From Lingula anatina (Eukaryota > Brachiopoda > Lingulata > Lingulida > Lingulidae): a stretch of 28,316 bases of DNA. Below are positions 19,473 through 27,891 of this stretch, piece by piece. A program made the position numbers and the translations under genes. The notes beneath the pieces were generated by a model. The model saw nothing but the letters and a program-made list of their open reading frames with translations, searched no databases and had not been told where the DNA came from. The stretch covers positions 287,077 to 315,392 of the forward strand of contig NW_019774369.1 in NCBI RefSeq assembly GCF_001039355.2. Reading direction: 5' to 3'. Each line of letters begins with the position of its first letter. Position 1 is the first letter of the stretch.

Positions 19473-21471
19473 TTATCTCTTCTAGGCCTAAAAAGAACCC
19501 CTAGAATGATGTAAGGAAAGTGATTTAGATGATACTGGTTCCCTGGTGGTCTGAGTACCTTCAAATAAACTCTGATTCTCATCAATTAGTGTTCAGCATA
19601 AACTTCTTAACCTGTGTTCGGCTCCTTAAAATGAATGGTTCAACAGGTGCAAGAATGCCAACCTGTGTTATGTACGCCATCGGCAGTACAGACGTGAAAA
19701 TTCACACCTGCAAGTAAAGCTCACCACTGCACATACGGCTTTAAACGTTCGTTACTAGTGTGTAGTATTTTTTTGTTTTAAAATAGCTGCAGTGAAACAT
19801 TCATGGATTGATAGTCAGTTATTTGGAATTTTCTATACCGAATTTACCCAGCGAAGGGACATAAATTTCAGTTAAATGTCGTAACGTCGCTTAACAATCC
19901 AACTGTCGCTGACAAACAGGACATGACTCTGAAACATGTGAACATGTATATTCTTAGATCGAGTGACTGGCGGCTCACGGGGAGATGCAATTAAATGAGT
20001 ATTCCAATGTTAGCGGAACGGCGGGAAAAGGGGGCAAATGACAGCAAATAAATAAACTTTTAGATCACGTTAAAAGCGCACCCTTCCTTGTTCTTTTAGC
20101 TTTCGCTGGGCGTGCATGTTTTACTAGAAAAGCTGATTCGTATCAAAAGAAATACACAGCATGGGTTTTGGCAGGAGCGTTCTCTTCCTACTGACTATAA
20201 ACAACTCCATTTTTTATCTTACTTTCCCCACTACCGAGAGACAATGTGATATCCGTGCGCTTACACTGTACAAAATGAAGGTTCTTCGTGCATTTCACTG
20301 GTCTGCTGCTGCGCGGCTGAAACTCGATTTTATAGGACGATTTTATTTTTAGGTTATCTTTTTTAATAGACTTCATGAAACATTTCAGTACATTGTAGCT
20401 ACGTCACAAAATTAAGCTCCTTTGAATTTCGCAGAAGTTTGGGATCGATGAAAGAAAGCAAGGTGACGTTAATTTTTTAAGGCATACAATGCACGTTAGA
20501 GCTTAATATAGAAAAATATATATATATAATTTCTGAAGTTTTTACGTGAAATTCGCCAGTCTCCCACTTCATTACGAGAGAGGCTAAAAGATTAACCACC
20601 TAGAACTCAAAACCGGGGATATACCGCACTCTTCTATTCTATTCAAACCATTGTTCGATATTCGAACACGTTCGTTAGCCTCGTCCGCTAAAGATATTGA
20701 ATGAACGATTGGAATAACTGATGTAAAAGTAAAAAAAAATCTTTTGCTGATGAGAATGCCATAGAGAAGGCGCTCCTTTGCCTAGCGCATTCATACAGCA
20801 GAACTTTTTGTGCACTAGTTTTTTTAAAAGAAAAATATAATTTTTCTGTCTAGCGCTTTTGAATTAATTACATTACTGTGCATTTGCCTTGAGCCTGCTT
20901 CTCTGAAAGTATCGATGGTATACGATATATTTTATGAGCGTTTTATAGACATCAGTACATGTTTTTATACTCGTATGGCTTTTGTCACCACTGAGAGAGT
21001 ATTTTCAAGATACTCTTAGGGGCTTAGATAAAAGCTGGGGTAAAAACTATGTAAGCAGCCTTTGAAATCTTGATTGAGATTCGCTACTGTGATTGCGGTT
21101 GGTGTGCTGGTTGAGATTGTCACCACATTGGGCTCTTCTCCGGTCTCGTAAATGTAATATACTGAACTTGTATTGGCCACAATAGGTTATTTATTTATTT
21201 TTTCTCTTTTTTTTTGTTTTTGGCAATTACTTTATTTTAGATAACCAAAGTGCTGTTTTATTTGTTTGTGTTTTACAATTCTTTTACCAGAGGTTTGTGA
21301 TAAATCTCTTTTTCTTCAAGCGTTTGCCTTGGTGTCGCATGCAGAGCATGATTAAAGAAGTCGGCATTGAGTGCTGTTTCTAAATGTTTAAGCTGAGACT
21401 GCTACACGTAGTCTGTACATTTGTCAGCTTTAGCTGTCTCCTTTCTCAACTTAGTATTACTTTTATTCCAG

Positions 21472-21590
21472 TATACCCGTATTGGCCAGTATAATTGCTG
21501 GAGGTGTTCTCATTGTTATTGTCATGACGCTCATCTTCTGTTACTGGTGCAGTTGTTGCTATATACACAAGAAACACAGGAACAAGAAAG
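21472..21590 (+). CDS. Shisa-like membrane adaptor, transmembrane exon
   Basis: This 119-base exon (acceptor TTTTATTCCAG, donor AAG|GTGAGG) is entered in phase 2 and left in phase 1. It encodes the single membrane helix, residues about 76-97 (IPVLASIIAGGVLIVIVMTL followed by IF), then a cysteine-rich juxtamembrane stretch, CYWCSCCYI, and a basic stop-transfer segment, HKKHRNKK. With the cysteine-rich domain before it, this gives an N-outside, C-inside topology. The cysteines at the cytoplasmic membrane border are plausible palmitoylation sites (inference). One helix directly after the cysteine module is the standard Shisa/STMC6 layout. Confidence 0.92.
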
Positions 21591-22029
21591 GTGAGGACAT
21601 TACTTTTTGTACAATGTGGAATTGGAGGTTGGTTGATATATACCAGTAACTCCTTTGCCACATTTCGAATTACAGTAATTGAAAGATGTTGGATAAGAAA
21701 CAATGAAAATATTGCTCTTATTTATTGACAAGTTACTTACAGAAATATGATATGCGTACTTTTTCGTTGATGAAATGCTTTTACTAGTTAATTGGGGAAG
21801 GGAAGTGGGGGTGTTTAAACGGGGACGCTGGTCCTCACTAATGTCCATAAAGAGGAGAATAAAATGTGTCCCTTTTACTAATACAAAAAAGTCATACGAT
21901 TTAACGTTAAGAAGAAGAAGGGGCGAAGGTTCTCTGTTGGGCTGCTTCATTGTATGCCATATATACCACAACATGCTGCATACTTTTATTTCAAATTGGT
22001 GTAGATATTTTATCACATGTGTTATTATA

Positions 22030-22060
22030 ATTATTATTATTATTATTATTATTATTATTT
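22030..22060. repeat. (ATT)n microsatellite abutting a splice acceptor
   Basis: An uninterrupted TTA/ATT repeat ends eight bases before the CTAG acceptor of the next exon. It takes the place of an ordinary pyrimidine tract. Confidence 0.95.
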
Positions 22061-22069
22061 TACATCTAG

Positions 22070-22138
22070 ATACTGCTCGTAGGAATAGACTCGGTTGTAC
22101 GGTGGATCCCAGATACCCAGCCTGCCAGTACTGTGGAG
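22070..22138 (+). CDS. Shisa-like membrane adaptor, cytoplasmic exon 1
   Basis: A 69-base exon (acceptor TTTTACATCTAG, donor GGAG|GTAAGT), phase 1 in and phase 1 out. It encodes DTARRNRLGCTVDPRYPACQ followed by YCG. The basic start extends the stop-transfer region, and three cysteines (GC, ACQYC) continue the cysteine-rich theme and include a CxxC pair. Because it is symmetric (phase 1-1, 69 bases), it could be skipped without breaking the frame. Confidence 0.88.
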
Positions 22139-22155
22139 GTAAGTGATGTTATCAT

Positions 22156-22239
22156 ACCGCTACCACTACATCTACCATCACCACCACTACCCTACCTGCA
22201 CCACCACCACCACCACCACCACCACCACCACTACCACTA

Positions 22240-22272
<33 letters not shown>
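22156..22272. repeat. (CAC)n/(CTA)n trinucleotide microsatellite
   Basis: Imperfect TAC/CAC triplets pass into a run of CAC and then CTA repeats. The tract starts 18 bases after the donor of the preceding exon. Open frames with polythreonine or polyhistidine here are artefacts. Confidence 0.95.
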
Positions 22273-22338
22273 ACGGGACAAAAGAGGGAAGTTGTCTTCA
22301 AACGATTTGTAAACATTATTTACATTATACATACGCTA

Positions 22339-22631
22339 CCAGGATTATTTGAAGGGGGGGGGGGGGGGTGTTCGGAACGACAGGCCTCTGATGCGAAGCC
22401 GACCATCGCCCCCTTGGTGTGGGGTTCGGGGCCTGCTCAAGGACCCTGAAAATTTTTGGGTGTTTTGGCGAGCAAACAGCGCCCTTTTGTACGGTTAAGA
22501 ACTATAATTTTGTTAGTCAAAATTCTAATTTCAAGAGGGGAATATTGGTGCGATATATTTTTTAGAAACCGAAAGGGGCTGACCCCCCCCCCCCAAAAAA
22601 AAAAAAAAAAAAAAAAAAAAATCCGCCACTG
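22339..22631. mobile_element. hAT-like MITE, copy 2 (inverted relative to copy 1)
   Basis: It ends in AAATCCGCCACTG, the reverse complement of the start of copy 1. The interior shares AGGATTATTTGAAGGGG, GATGCGAAGCCGACC, GTGGGGTTCGGGGCC, TTTGTACGGTTAAGAAC and TAGTCAAAATTCTAATTT with the reverse complement of 6248-6515. The left terminus is eroded. A C tract followed by a 28-base A tract precedes the right end. It lies in the intron between cytoplasmic exons of the Shisa-like gene. Confidence 0.7.
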
Positions 22632-22813
22632 CTTCTGGGACATCACCAGCACCGAAGTGGGTCACATGGTGCGTCCACTTAAATTTGGTTGACCAATGAA
22701 CACAGCTCCTGAATGATTTTTTATTGAAATAATATAAATTTAAACATACTATAATTCAAGGAAAAGAAAAGCAACTTATAGGCTACGATAAATTCTGATC
22801 TGCTCTGTTCCAG

Positions 22814-22922
22814 TACAACACCATCCGTTCCAGTATGTGTGTGACGCCCCGCCCCCGTATTGTTCACATCCGGGTAGCACTGTCAACTTGTATAAAGACA
22901 AGGATCCCAATTTGAATGGCAG
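22814..22922 (+). CDS. Shisa-like membrane adaptor, cytoplasmic exon 2 with PPPY
   Basis: A 109-base exon (acceptor CTGCTCTGTTCCAG, donor CAG|GTGAGT), phase 1 in and phase 2 out. It encodes VQHHPFQYVCDAPPPYCSHP and then GSTVNLYKDKDPNLNG. The PPPY motif (residues about 150-153) matches the PPxY consensus bound by WW domains, for example of NEDD4-type ubiquitin ligases. PY motifs are a recurrent feature of STMC6 tails (family knowledge), supporting an adaptor role that links membrane cargo to WW proteins. A second in-frame CAG six codons inside could act as an alternative acceptor. Confidence 0.88.
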
Positions 22923-23391
22923 GTGAGTAAGGTCCCATGTCCACCTCCAGCGGTATACTTTAGCGATACAGTTACACTTTGAGAGATTGACAGTTTGAAA
23001 GCCTGGTGACGTAACGTGAAGAGAACATGTGAACCTGTAGCATAGTTACTAAAGTACATGTTAGGACCTCTCGCAGTACACCAGTGGAGAGTTTATCGCT
23101 TAAGCATACTGCTCGTTGTATAAAGGACCTAAAATAGATCTTACTTTGTATTTTCTAGTCTAATCCACCTATGCTGTCAGCAGAAAGCTAAAGCAATTTT
23201 TCAAGATCCGAATCAATGTAGAAAATTAAATTTAGGGATAGTTTTTATCAATTTTTTTATTCAAAAGAGACGCTGTAGTGTCAATAGTTTTTGACTTGAA
23301 ATAGAAAATTTAAATGTATTTGGTTACCTAGTTGTATTTAAATAGGCAACCGTGTCCTAAAAACACTTGTATTTTACGTTACCTTTTCCAG
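22923..23391 (+). other. Last intron of the Shisa-like gene
   Basis: A 469-base intron, GTGAGT to TTACCTTTTCCAG. No other feature is recognised. Confidence 0.85.
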
Positions 23392-24067
23392 TTGCACAGT
23401 GTTCAAGAACGAAAAATTCTTTGAGGTAATCAAGGAAGATCCCGCTCCAAATGGTCCATCAACATCTCGGGCAAGGTCTCCTCCCATTGTCAGGGAGGGG
23501 AGACAGGCAGCGGAAAAAATATCGTATTCCCCGGAATTGACCCCTCTGCCCCTCAATTTGTCTTTTTCGTCATTCATGCAGTCTTGGCCGGTAGGTGACG
23601 CCTCCCGCTCTACGTCACCGCTGCACACAGGGCAAAATAACACTCCGATGCCTTCAACATTATTCCCATGGGTTCAGAGCAACTGCACTGAGGATAGAAA
23701 GAATATATTCTCAAGTGCGTGTTCCACAACTACGATGACCTCATCCTTTGAATCGAAAGAATCCCGAAGTTGGATGACATCACCACTAGATTCTCTGACG
23801 TCACCGATAGATTCGTTGACGTCACCTCGGAATTCAGAAATATTAATGACTTCATCACCTGCTAGTTCACATGTAGATATTTATCTCTCAGACGCTGCTT
23901 CGCCAATAGCTAGAGATTATTCCTTTACCTCATCTGATTTTACAAGCTATTCAACTCTCAGCCCGTCTTCGGACTATTGCGCTGCATGTAATATATGCAG
24001 CAAGACTGATCATAAGAGAATACCACCGAAACATAGGATTGAGACAGAGTACGTAACTTGTCTCTAA
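23392..24067 (+). CDS. Shisa-like membrane adaptor, terminal exon (Ser/Thr/Pro-rich tail, PDZ-type C-terminus)
   Basis: The final coding exon (phase 2 in) runs 676 bases to TAA at 24065-24067 and encodes about 224 residues, more than half the protein. It is low in hydrophobic residues and rich in S, T and P, so probably disordered. A tandem motif, MTSPLDSLTSPIDSLTSPRN (residues about 302-321), offers repeated S/T-P sites for proline-directed kinases. Near the end is a cysteine cluster, CAACNIC, and a basic stretch (KRIPPKHR). The protein ends EYVTCL, and T-C-L fits the class I PDZ-binding consensus (S/T-x-hydrophobic). Several vertebrate Shisas (6, 7, 9) also end in PDZ ligands (family knowledge). 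With the 11476 start the whole product would be 398 residues. Confidence 0.9.
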
Positions 24068-24204
24068 AAACAACACCATGGAGAGACCTATGAAAAAAAA
24101 AACGCTCTACCTGTATGTTCTTGGAGTAATTTATTGCCTTCCTTGTTGAACATCGAAAGCGTGCAGGGTCAATGCCATGTGGTCTGGAACCTCGCAAATT
24201 TGGC

Positions 24205-24210
24205 AATAAA
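24205..24210 (+). terminator. Polyadenylation signal AATAAA
   Basis: AATAAATAAAAAATT lies 138 bases after the stop codon of the Shisa-like gene and is the nearest canonical signal. Another AATAAA at 24638-24643 could serve a longer 3' UTR. Confidence 0.6.
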
Positions 24211-24230
24211 TAAAAAATTACAAACAGGCT

Positions 24231-24925
24231 GGTGTGCCGTCAGTGCACACTTGTATTTTAAAAAGCCCGAAGTTTATTAACGTGTAAATAGAGCATTTAG
24301 TATTTACTATGTTTTTTTGTGATTGTCATTAGGATTGTGGTGTCACTGTCTCAAGAGTTTGTTAATTAAACATTACGTCAACTTACAGTACTTGTCACGC
24401 GAGTCTCATGTACATATTATTAATCTCATTAATTAATATTGAGTATGTTTATCGTTTTAATACGATAACAATGCACATGTTTGAAAACACCACACATTTT
24501 CTACTGTATATACTTCAAGAACTTCGCCATCTAACGTCTTGCAATATTCATTATGATCTTTGTATTCACAAGAACTCTATTCACTATAACATTTATTGTA
24601 AACATATCCAATTAAGGACCTCAATCCTGTCCTCTGCAATAAATACTATCTATCTCATTGATTCTGGGAAGTTTGAACACTGCAGTTTGAAATATCATGT
24701 GCGTCCTTTTCCGTGATACCAGTGTAACAGGAATGGAAGTCCGCTAGGAGACGTAGTCCGCTTCCGATTACTTTGTACAGGTGACGTTCGTTCAATTTAC
24801 TAACCCCAATACTCCAAATAACCCTAACCTGTACTCATTTTATGGGAGCCCGGACTTTCATTCCTTGGACTTCCATTCTTGTCACACCGGTACATGTACC
24901 AAAAGCGGACAAAGGTCTTTTCGAA
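24231..24925. other. Downstream non-coding stretch
   Basis: AT-rich sequence. It may be an extended 3' UTR up to the AATAAA at 24638. No gene is recognised. Confidence 0.4.
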
Positions 24926-25116
24926 GGTGGGGTTCACGAGGAAGATGGGGTCACAGGGAAGGTGGGGTTCACGAGGAAGATGGGGTCACAGGGAAGGTGG
25001 GGTTCACGAGGTAGATGGGGTCACAGGGAAGGTGGGGTCACAGGGAAGGTGGGGTCACAGGGAAGGTGGGGTTCACGAGGAAGATGGGGTCACAGGGAAG
25101 GTGGGGTCACAAGGAC
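24926..25116. repeat. G-rich minisatellite with 17- and 35-base units
   Basis: Long units (35 bases, GGTGGGGTTCACGAGGAAGA then TGGGGTCACAGGGAA) occur at 24926, 24961, 24996 and 25065. Short units (17 bases, GGTGGGGTCACAGGGAA) occur at 25031, 25048 and, diverged, 25100. The pattern is L-L-L-S-S-L-S. The long unit is itself a diverged double of the short one. Open frames through it are artefacts. Confidence 0.95.
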
Positions 25117-25555
25117 AGTACTATAAAATAGTAAGCTAGACCGTGACAGACGGGGAAGGGGGGGGTATCGTAGTATTAGGGCATACGGCTGAAAAACTTT
25201 AAAGCCACTTTGTTTCGTCTCGTTACGCTCGTTGCACTAGTTTTTTAGTCTTACACCAAAATATCAATGTTCGTATGACAGATTTTTTTTCCAAAGCAAA
25301 TGCCGCCACTAATTAAAAAAATTTTATGACCTTGGAGTTTTTTTTTTTTTTTTTTTTTTGCTTTTTCCTCTTTTTATTATGTCGACAAAACGAAAAAAAT
25401 GTCAGTGAGTCTTACTGCATTCTATTAAAAATTTTGATAAATCCCTTTCCCTTTTTCGAAGCACATTTTTGGCAAAAGCAAATATAACTCTTCAACTGAA
25501 TGCTTCATGTTGGCTTGATTAAATAATGTCTGATAAAGTCGTTTGCAGCATATCT
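25117..25555. other. Non-coding stretch with homopolymer tracts
   Basis: A G tract lies near 25158, a T tract at 25340-25359, and otherwise AT-rich sequence. No gene. Confidence 0.5.
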
Positions 25556-25703
25556 GGGCTCCGTATCTCGAAAGGTTCGCTATGTTGCGTACGTGCGCAA
25601 GTGTCTCGATTCCATGGCCCCGTATCTCGAAATAGAATCGGTCATGGAATCGAGACACTTGCGCAGGTACGCAACATAGCGAACCTTTCGAGATACGGGG
25701 CCC
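25556..25703. repeat. 148-base near-perfect hairpin
   Basis: The left arm 25556-25616 and the right arm 25643-25703 are reverse complements over 61 bases with only two mismatches, around a 26-base loop. The loop carries a further partial copy of the arm word CCCCGTATCTCGAAA. It has no coding content of its own: peptides in both directions (NIANLSRYGA) are translations of the arms. It may be a foldback/MITE element or a recent inverted duplication. Confidence 0.9.
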
Positions 25704-26103
25704 TGTTACTCATTATCTCTTGGCGCTACGTATTGTGTATAGCGTAGTCGGAGTACGTTTACCTGTCCATCAAAACAAGACTGACAATTATACATTTATT
25801 TATAACACTTATTTATAAGTTTGTTAATATATATTTAAAATCATTAGGAAACATGTATTCAAATTACTGATAAATGGTGCACATCTTAATAGCATACATT
25901 ACACTGACAGTTTCCAATTATATTTCATCAATTTACATTGGTGCTATAAACAGTCGTATTACTCGTATATATATAAAAATGTGTACAATGTACAAAACAA
26001 AAGAAGGTACATGTAAAAGTTACTGGTAGGAAACCAGGTTGACTTAAATCAAAATGTTTACTTAAAATGCTTACTTAAAATAAATTTCAATATCGTTTCA
26101 GTA
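25704..26103. other. AT-rich stretch, no gene
   Basis: TTTATTTATAACACTTATTTATAAG at 25796-25820 carries AATAAA words on the minus strand, so a minus-strand transcript from outside the window could end here. There is no other support for this. Confidence 0.25.
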
Positions 26104-26234
26104 CCCTCTGCCAGGGCCACATATTGATTTTTCATTAAATATTCACAGATATTTCCCCGGGTTATTCATGGCACATTTCTCCACTGTTGCATTGGAGAAA
26201 AGTGCACATAATTAATCTGTGGCCCAGGTAGAGG
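26104..26234. mobile_element. Small inverted-repeat element
   Basis: The left end CCTCTGCCAGGGCCACATAT pairs imperfectly with the right end CTGTGGCCCAGGTAGAGG, and the centre also folds (GCACATTTCTCCA against TGGAGAAAAGTGC). The whole unit is a hairpin with unequal halves, probably a deleted MITE. No family is assigned. Confidence 0.5.
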
Positions 26235-26797
26235 ATATAGTTTCAGCGTGAGATAATGCAATCTACACATTAAGATGTGCTGGTAAAGTATACAGTATGC
26301 AAAAACCTCTGGTAAATCAGCTGCACTCTGTGCGTCACCTTGGGTAAAAGCTGTTCTCAACGGCGCACATAATACTGCCTCATCAAAATATATGAAATGC
26401 CATGAAATACAATTGATCTATTTGTACATTTTAAGGTCTTGAAATTAAGATTTAGTAAACTGGCTTGTAGTAGACACTTTTAAAGTTTCAAAAGGACTGT
26501 TGAATTGTATTGAAATATCACCTTCAATCCCGCCCCCCCCCCCCCCAGAACCTCCTGTGCCTATAGGCCACACAATAGTAATCAACCAATAAGACCATTA
26601 TCAAAAGTTAGTGGCAGTTTGTTAACAATACATGTACAAAATAGACACAAGATCTGGTGCCAGTTTCTAAAACTACTTTAAACATGATTGTAACATAAAA
26701 CATTGTTCTGCATGTGTAAAATTCATGGAATCAAAAGTAACCTACCCTGAGATTAAGATTCTGGTCTGGGAACAGATTCGATGATATGTTACCCTAA
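26235..26797. other. AT-rich stretch, no gene
   Basis: A C tract lies at 26530-26546. Nothing else is recognised. Confidence 0.5.
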
Positions 26798-27012
26798 GAC
26801 TGCATTCCCACAGATTTTAAATCGATCAATCCCCGTGGGGAGTCTCACTAGATTGCTGTCAGCTTAGCCAGCTTAAATGTCTGTCCTGCCTACTAAAAGC
26901 TGTAAGGGGGTAATTAACGTCCGGGTGCGCTCGGCTAACAGCAATTTAGCATGAACCCCCAGGGAGTTAGGTCGATCCAGATGGATCGATCTTAATCTGT
27001 GGGAATGCAGTC
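26798..27012. mobile_element. Harbinger-like MITE with TAA target site
   Basis: A 215-base element with termini GACTGCATTCCCACAGATT and AATCTGTGGGAATGCAGTC, perfect over 19 bases, and continuing complementarity inward (AAATCGATC against GATCGATCTT). It is flanked on both sides by TAA, which fits the TWA target duplication of PIF/Harbinger elements (family knowledge). The interior is non-coding and has a second inverted pair (TTGCTGTCAGCTTAGCC against GGCTAACAGCAATT). The well-preserved ends suggest recent activity. Confidence 0.75.
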
Positions 27013-27127
27013 TAAGATTAAGATTAAGACTAAGATTATGATCACGAAGCATATATCAAAGTATAAATTTTTCTTTGCAGTTGGTATAATGCATGTCGTT
27101 GGTAACATCACATTCTAAAGCAATGCA
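27013..27127. other. Short GATTAA-type repeat and AT-rich sequence
   Basis: TAAGATTAAGATTAAGACTAAGATT directly after the MITE is a short degenerate hexamer repeat. Nothing else is seen. Confidence 0.6.
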
Positions 27128-27185
27128 TGTGTGTATGTGTGTGTGTGTGTGTGTGAGTTTATGAGTGTGCATGCATGCATGCATG
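27128..27185. repeat. (GT)n and (GCAT)n microsatellites
   Basis: A GT repeat with one interruption is followed by ATGCATGCATGCATGCATG. Confidence 0.9.
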
Positions 27186-27490
27186 GGTATACCTAAACTG
27201 CATTAAAATTAGAAAATATATCAAACTCCCTAACTCAGATCATCAGTCCCATCATTCAATATAACTGGAACTAAAAATTGAAGTTAAACAACTTACAGAT
27301 TATGGCTATGAGATGAAGTAGTTCAAATTAATAAATTGTACATGAAACCCAGTAACACTCATTCTGAAAATATCATCACGACAACAATTATTTGATTGTT
27401 TTGGTGTAAAATATAATATGGTTTAAAAACTCACTCTTGTTACAATCAATGACTTTTCTCTCTGCCTTGGTAAACAATTGGAGTAAAGTA

Positions 27491-27514
27491 AAATAAATAA
27501 ATAAATAAATAAAT
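27491..27514. repeat. (AAAT)n microsatellite
   Basis: Six AAAT-type units in a row. Confidence 0.9.
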
Positions 27515-27820
27515 ACAACAGCAATGCAAATACCCTAATTATAATGGCATAAACTCACAGACCATGCAGTGTAAGATGATGCATATCATATTTTAAGTAC
27601 AACATCTAAAACTATATAAAACTAGAGCTGGTTAATTATAAATATTATGCCACAACATTGCTTGCAAGACTTTTCAAAACATGTATAACACTTACTATAG
27701 GTAGAGTATAAAAATTTACTTACGGTTACTGTAAAAGTGATAAAAAGTGACATCAAGACACATAAGTTTATAACATAAGCAACCAACGTTGTTACATACC
27801 AATTAGTCTATATAATAATA

Positions 27821-27840
27821 TACATACATACATACATACA
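27821..27840. repeat. (TACA)n microsatellite
   Basis: TACATACATACATACATACA, five units. Confidence 0.9.
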
Positions 27841-27869
27841 GTGTTTGGCACAAATATCTATCCTCTCCC

Positions 27870-27891
27870 TCCCCCCCCCCCCCCCCCCCCC
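27870..27891. repeat. Poly-C tract
   Basis: About 21 consecutive C with C-rich flanks on both sides. Confidence 0.9.

Larger units (their letters stand above)
16352..21471 (+). other. 5.1-kb intron of the Shisa-like gene
   Basis: It starts GTGAGT and ends TTTTATTCCAG. It contains the CT/CA/GA composite at 16642, an inverted-repeat element at 16955, MITEs at 17236 and 19174, a C tract at 17893-17903, and a direct repeat of CGCTCGGTTTTCACT at 18811 and 18839. Open frames of 60-97 codons in 17527-20376 have no matching splice phase or recognisable content. The exons on either side join in phase, so no intervening exon is required. Confidence 0.7.

Noticed and set aside
21775-22352. Open frames with poly-isoleucine or poly-threonine
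   Set aside because: They are translations of the ATT and CAC/CTA repeats. They overlap the real 69-base exon only by chance frame.
24781-25139. Three plus-strand open frames of 77-94 codons
   Set aside because: All cross the G-rich minisatellite, and the content is repeat translation only.
25425-25747. Open frames of 73-77 codons on both strands sharing NIANLSRYGA
   Set aside because: The shared peptide is due to the hairpin arms being reverse complements.
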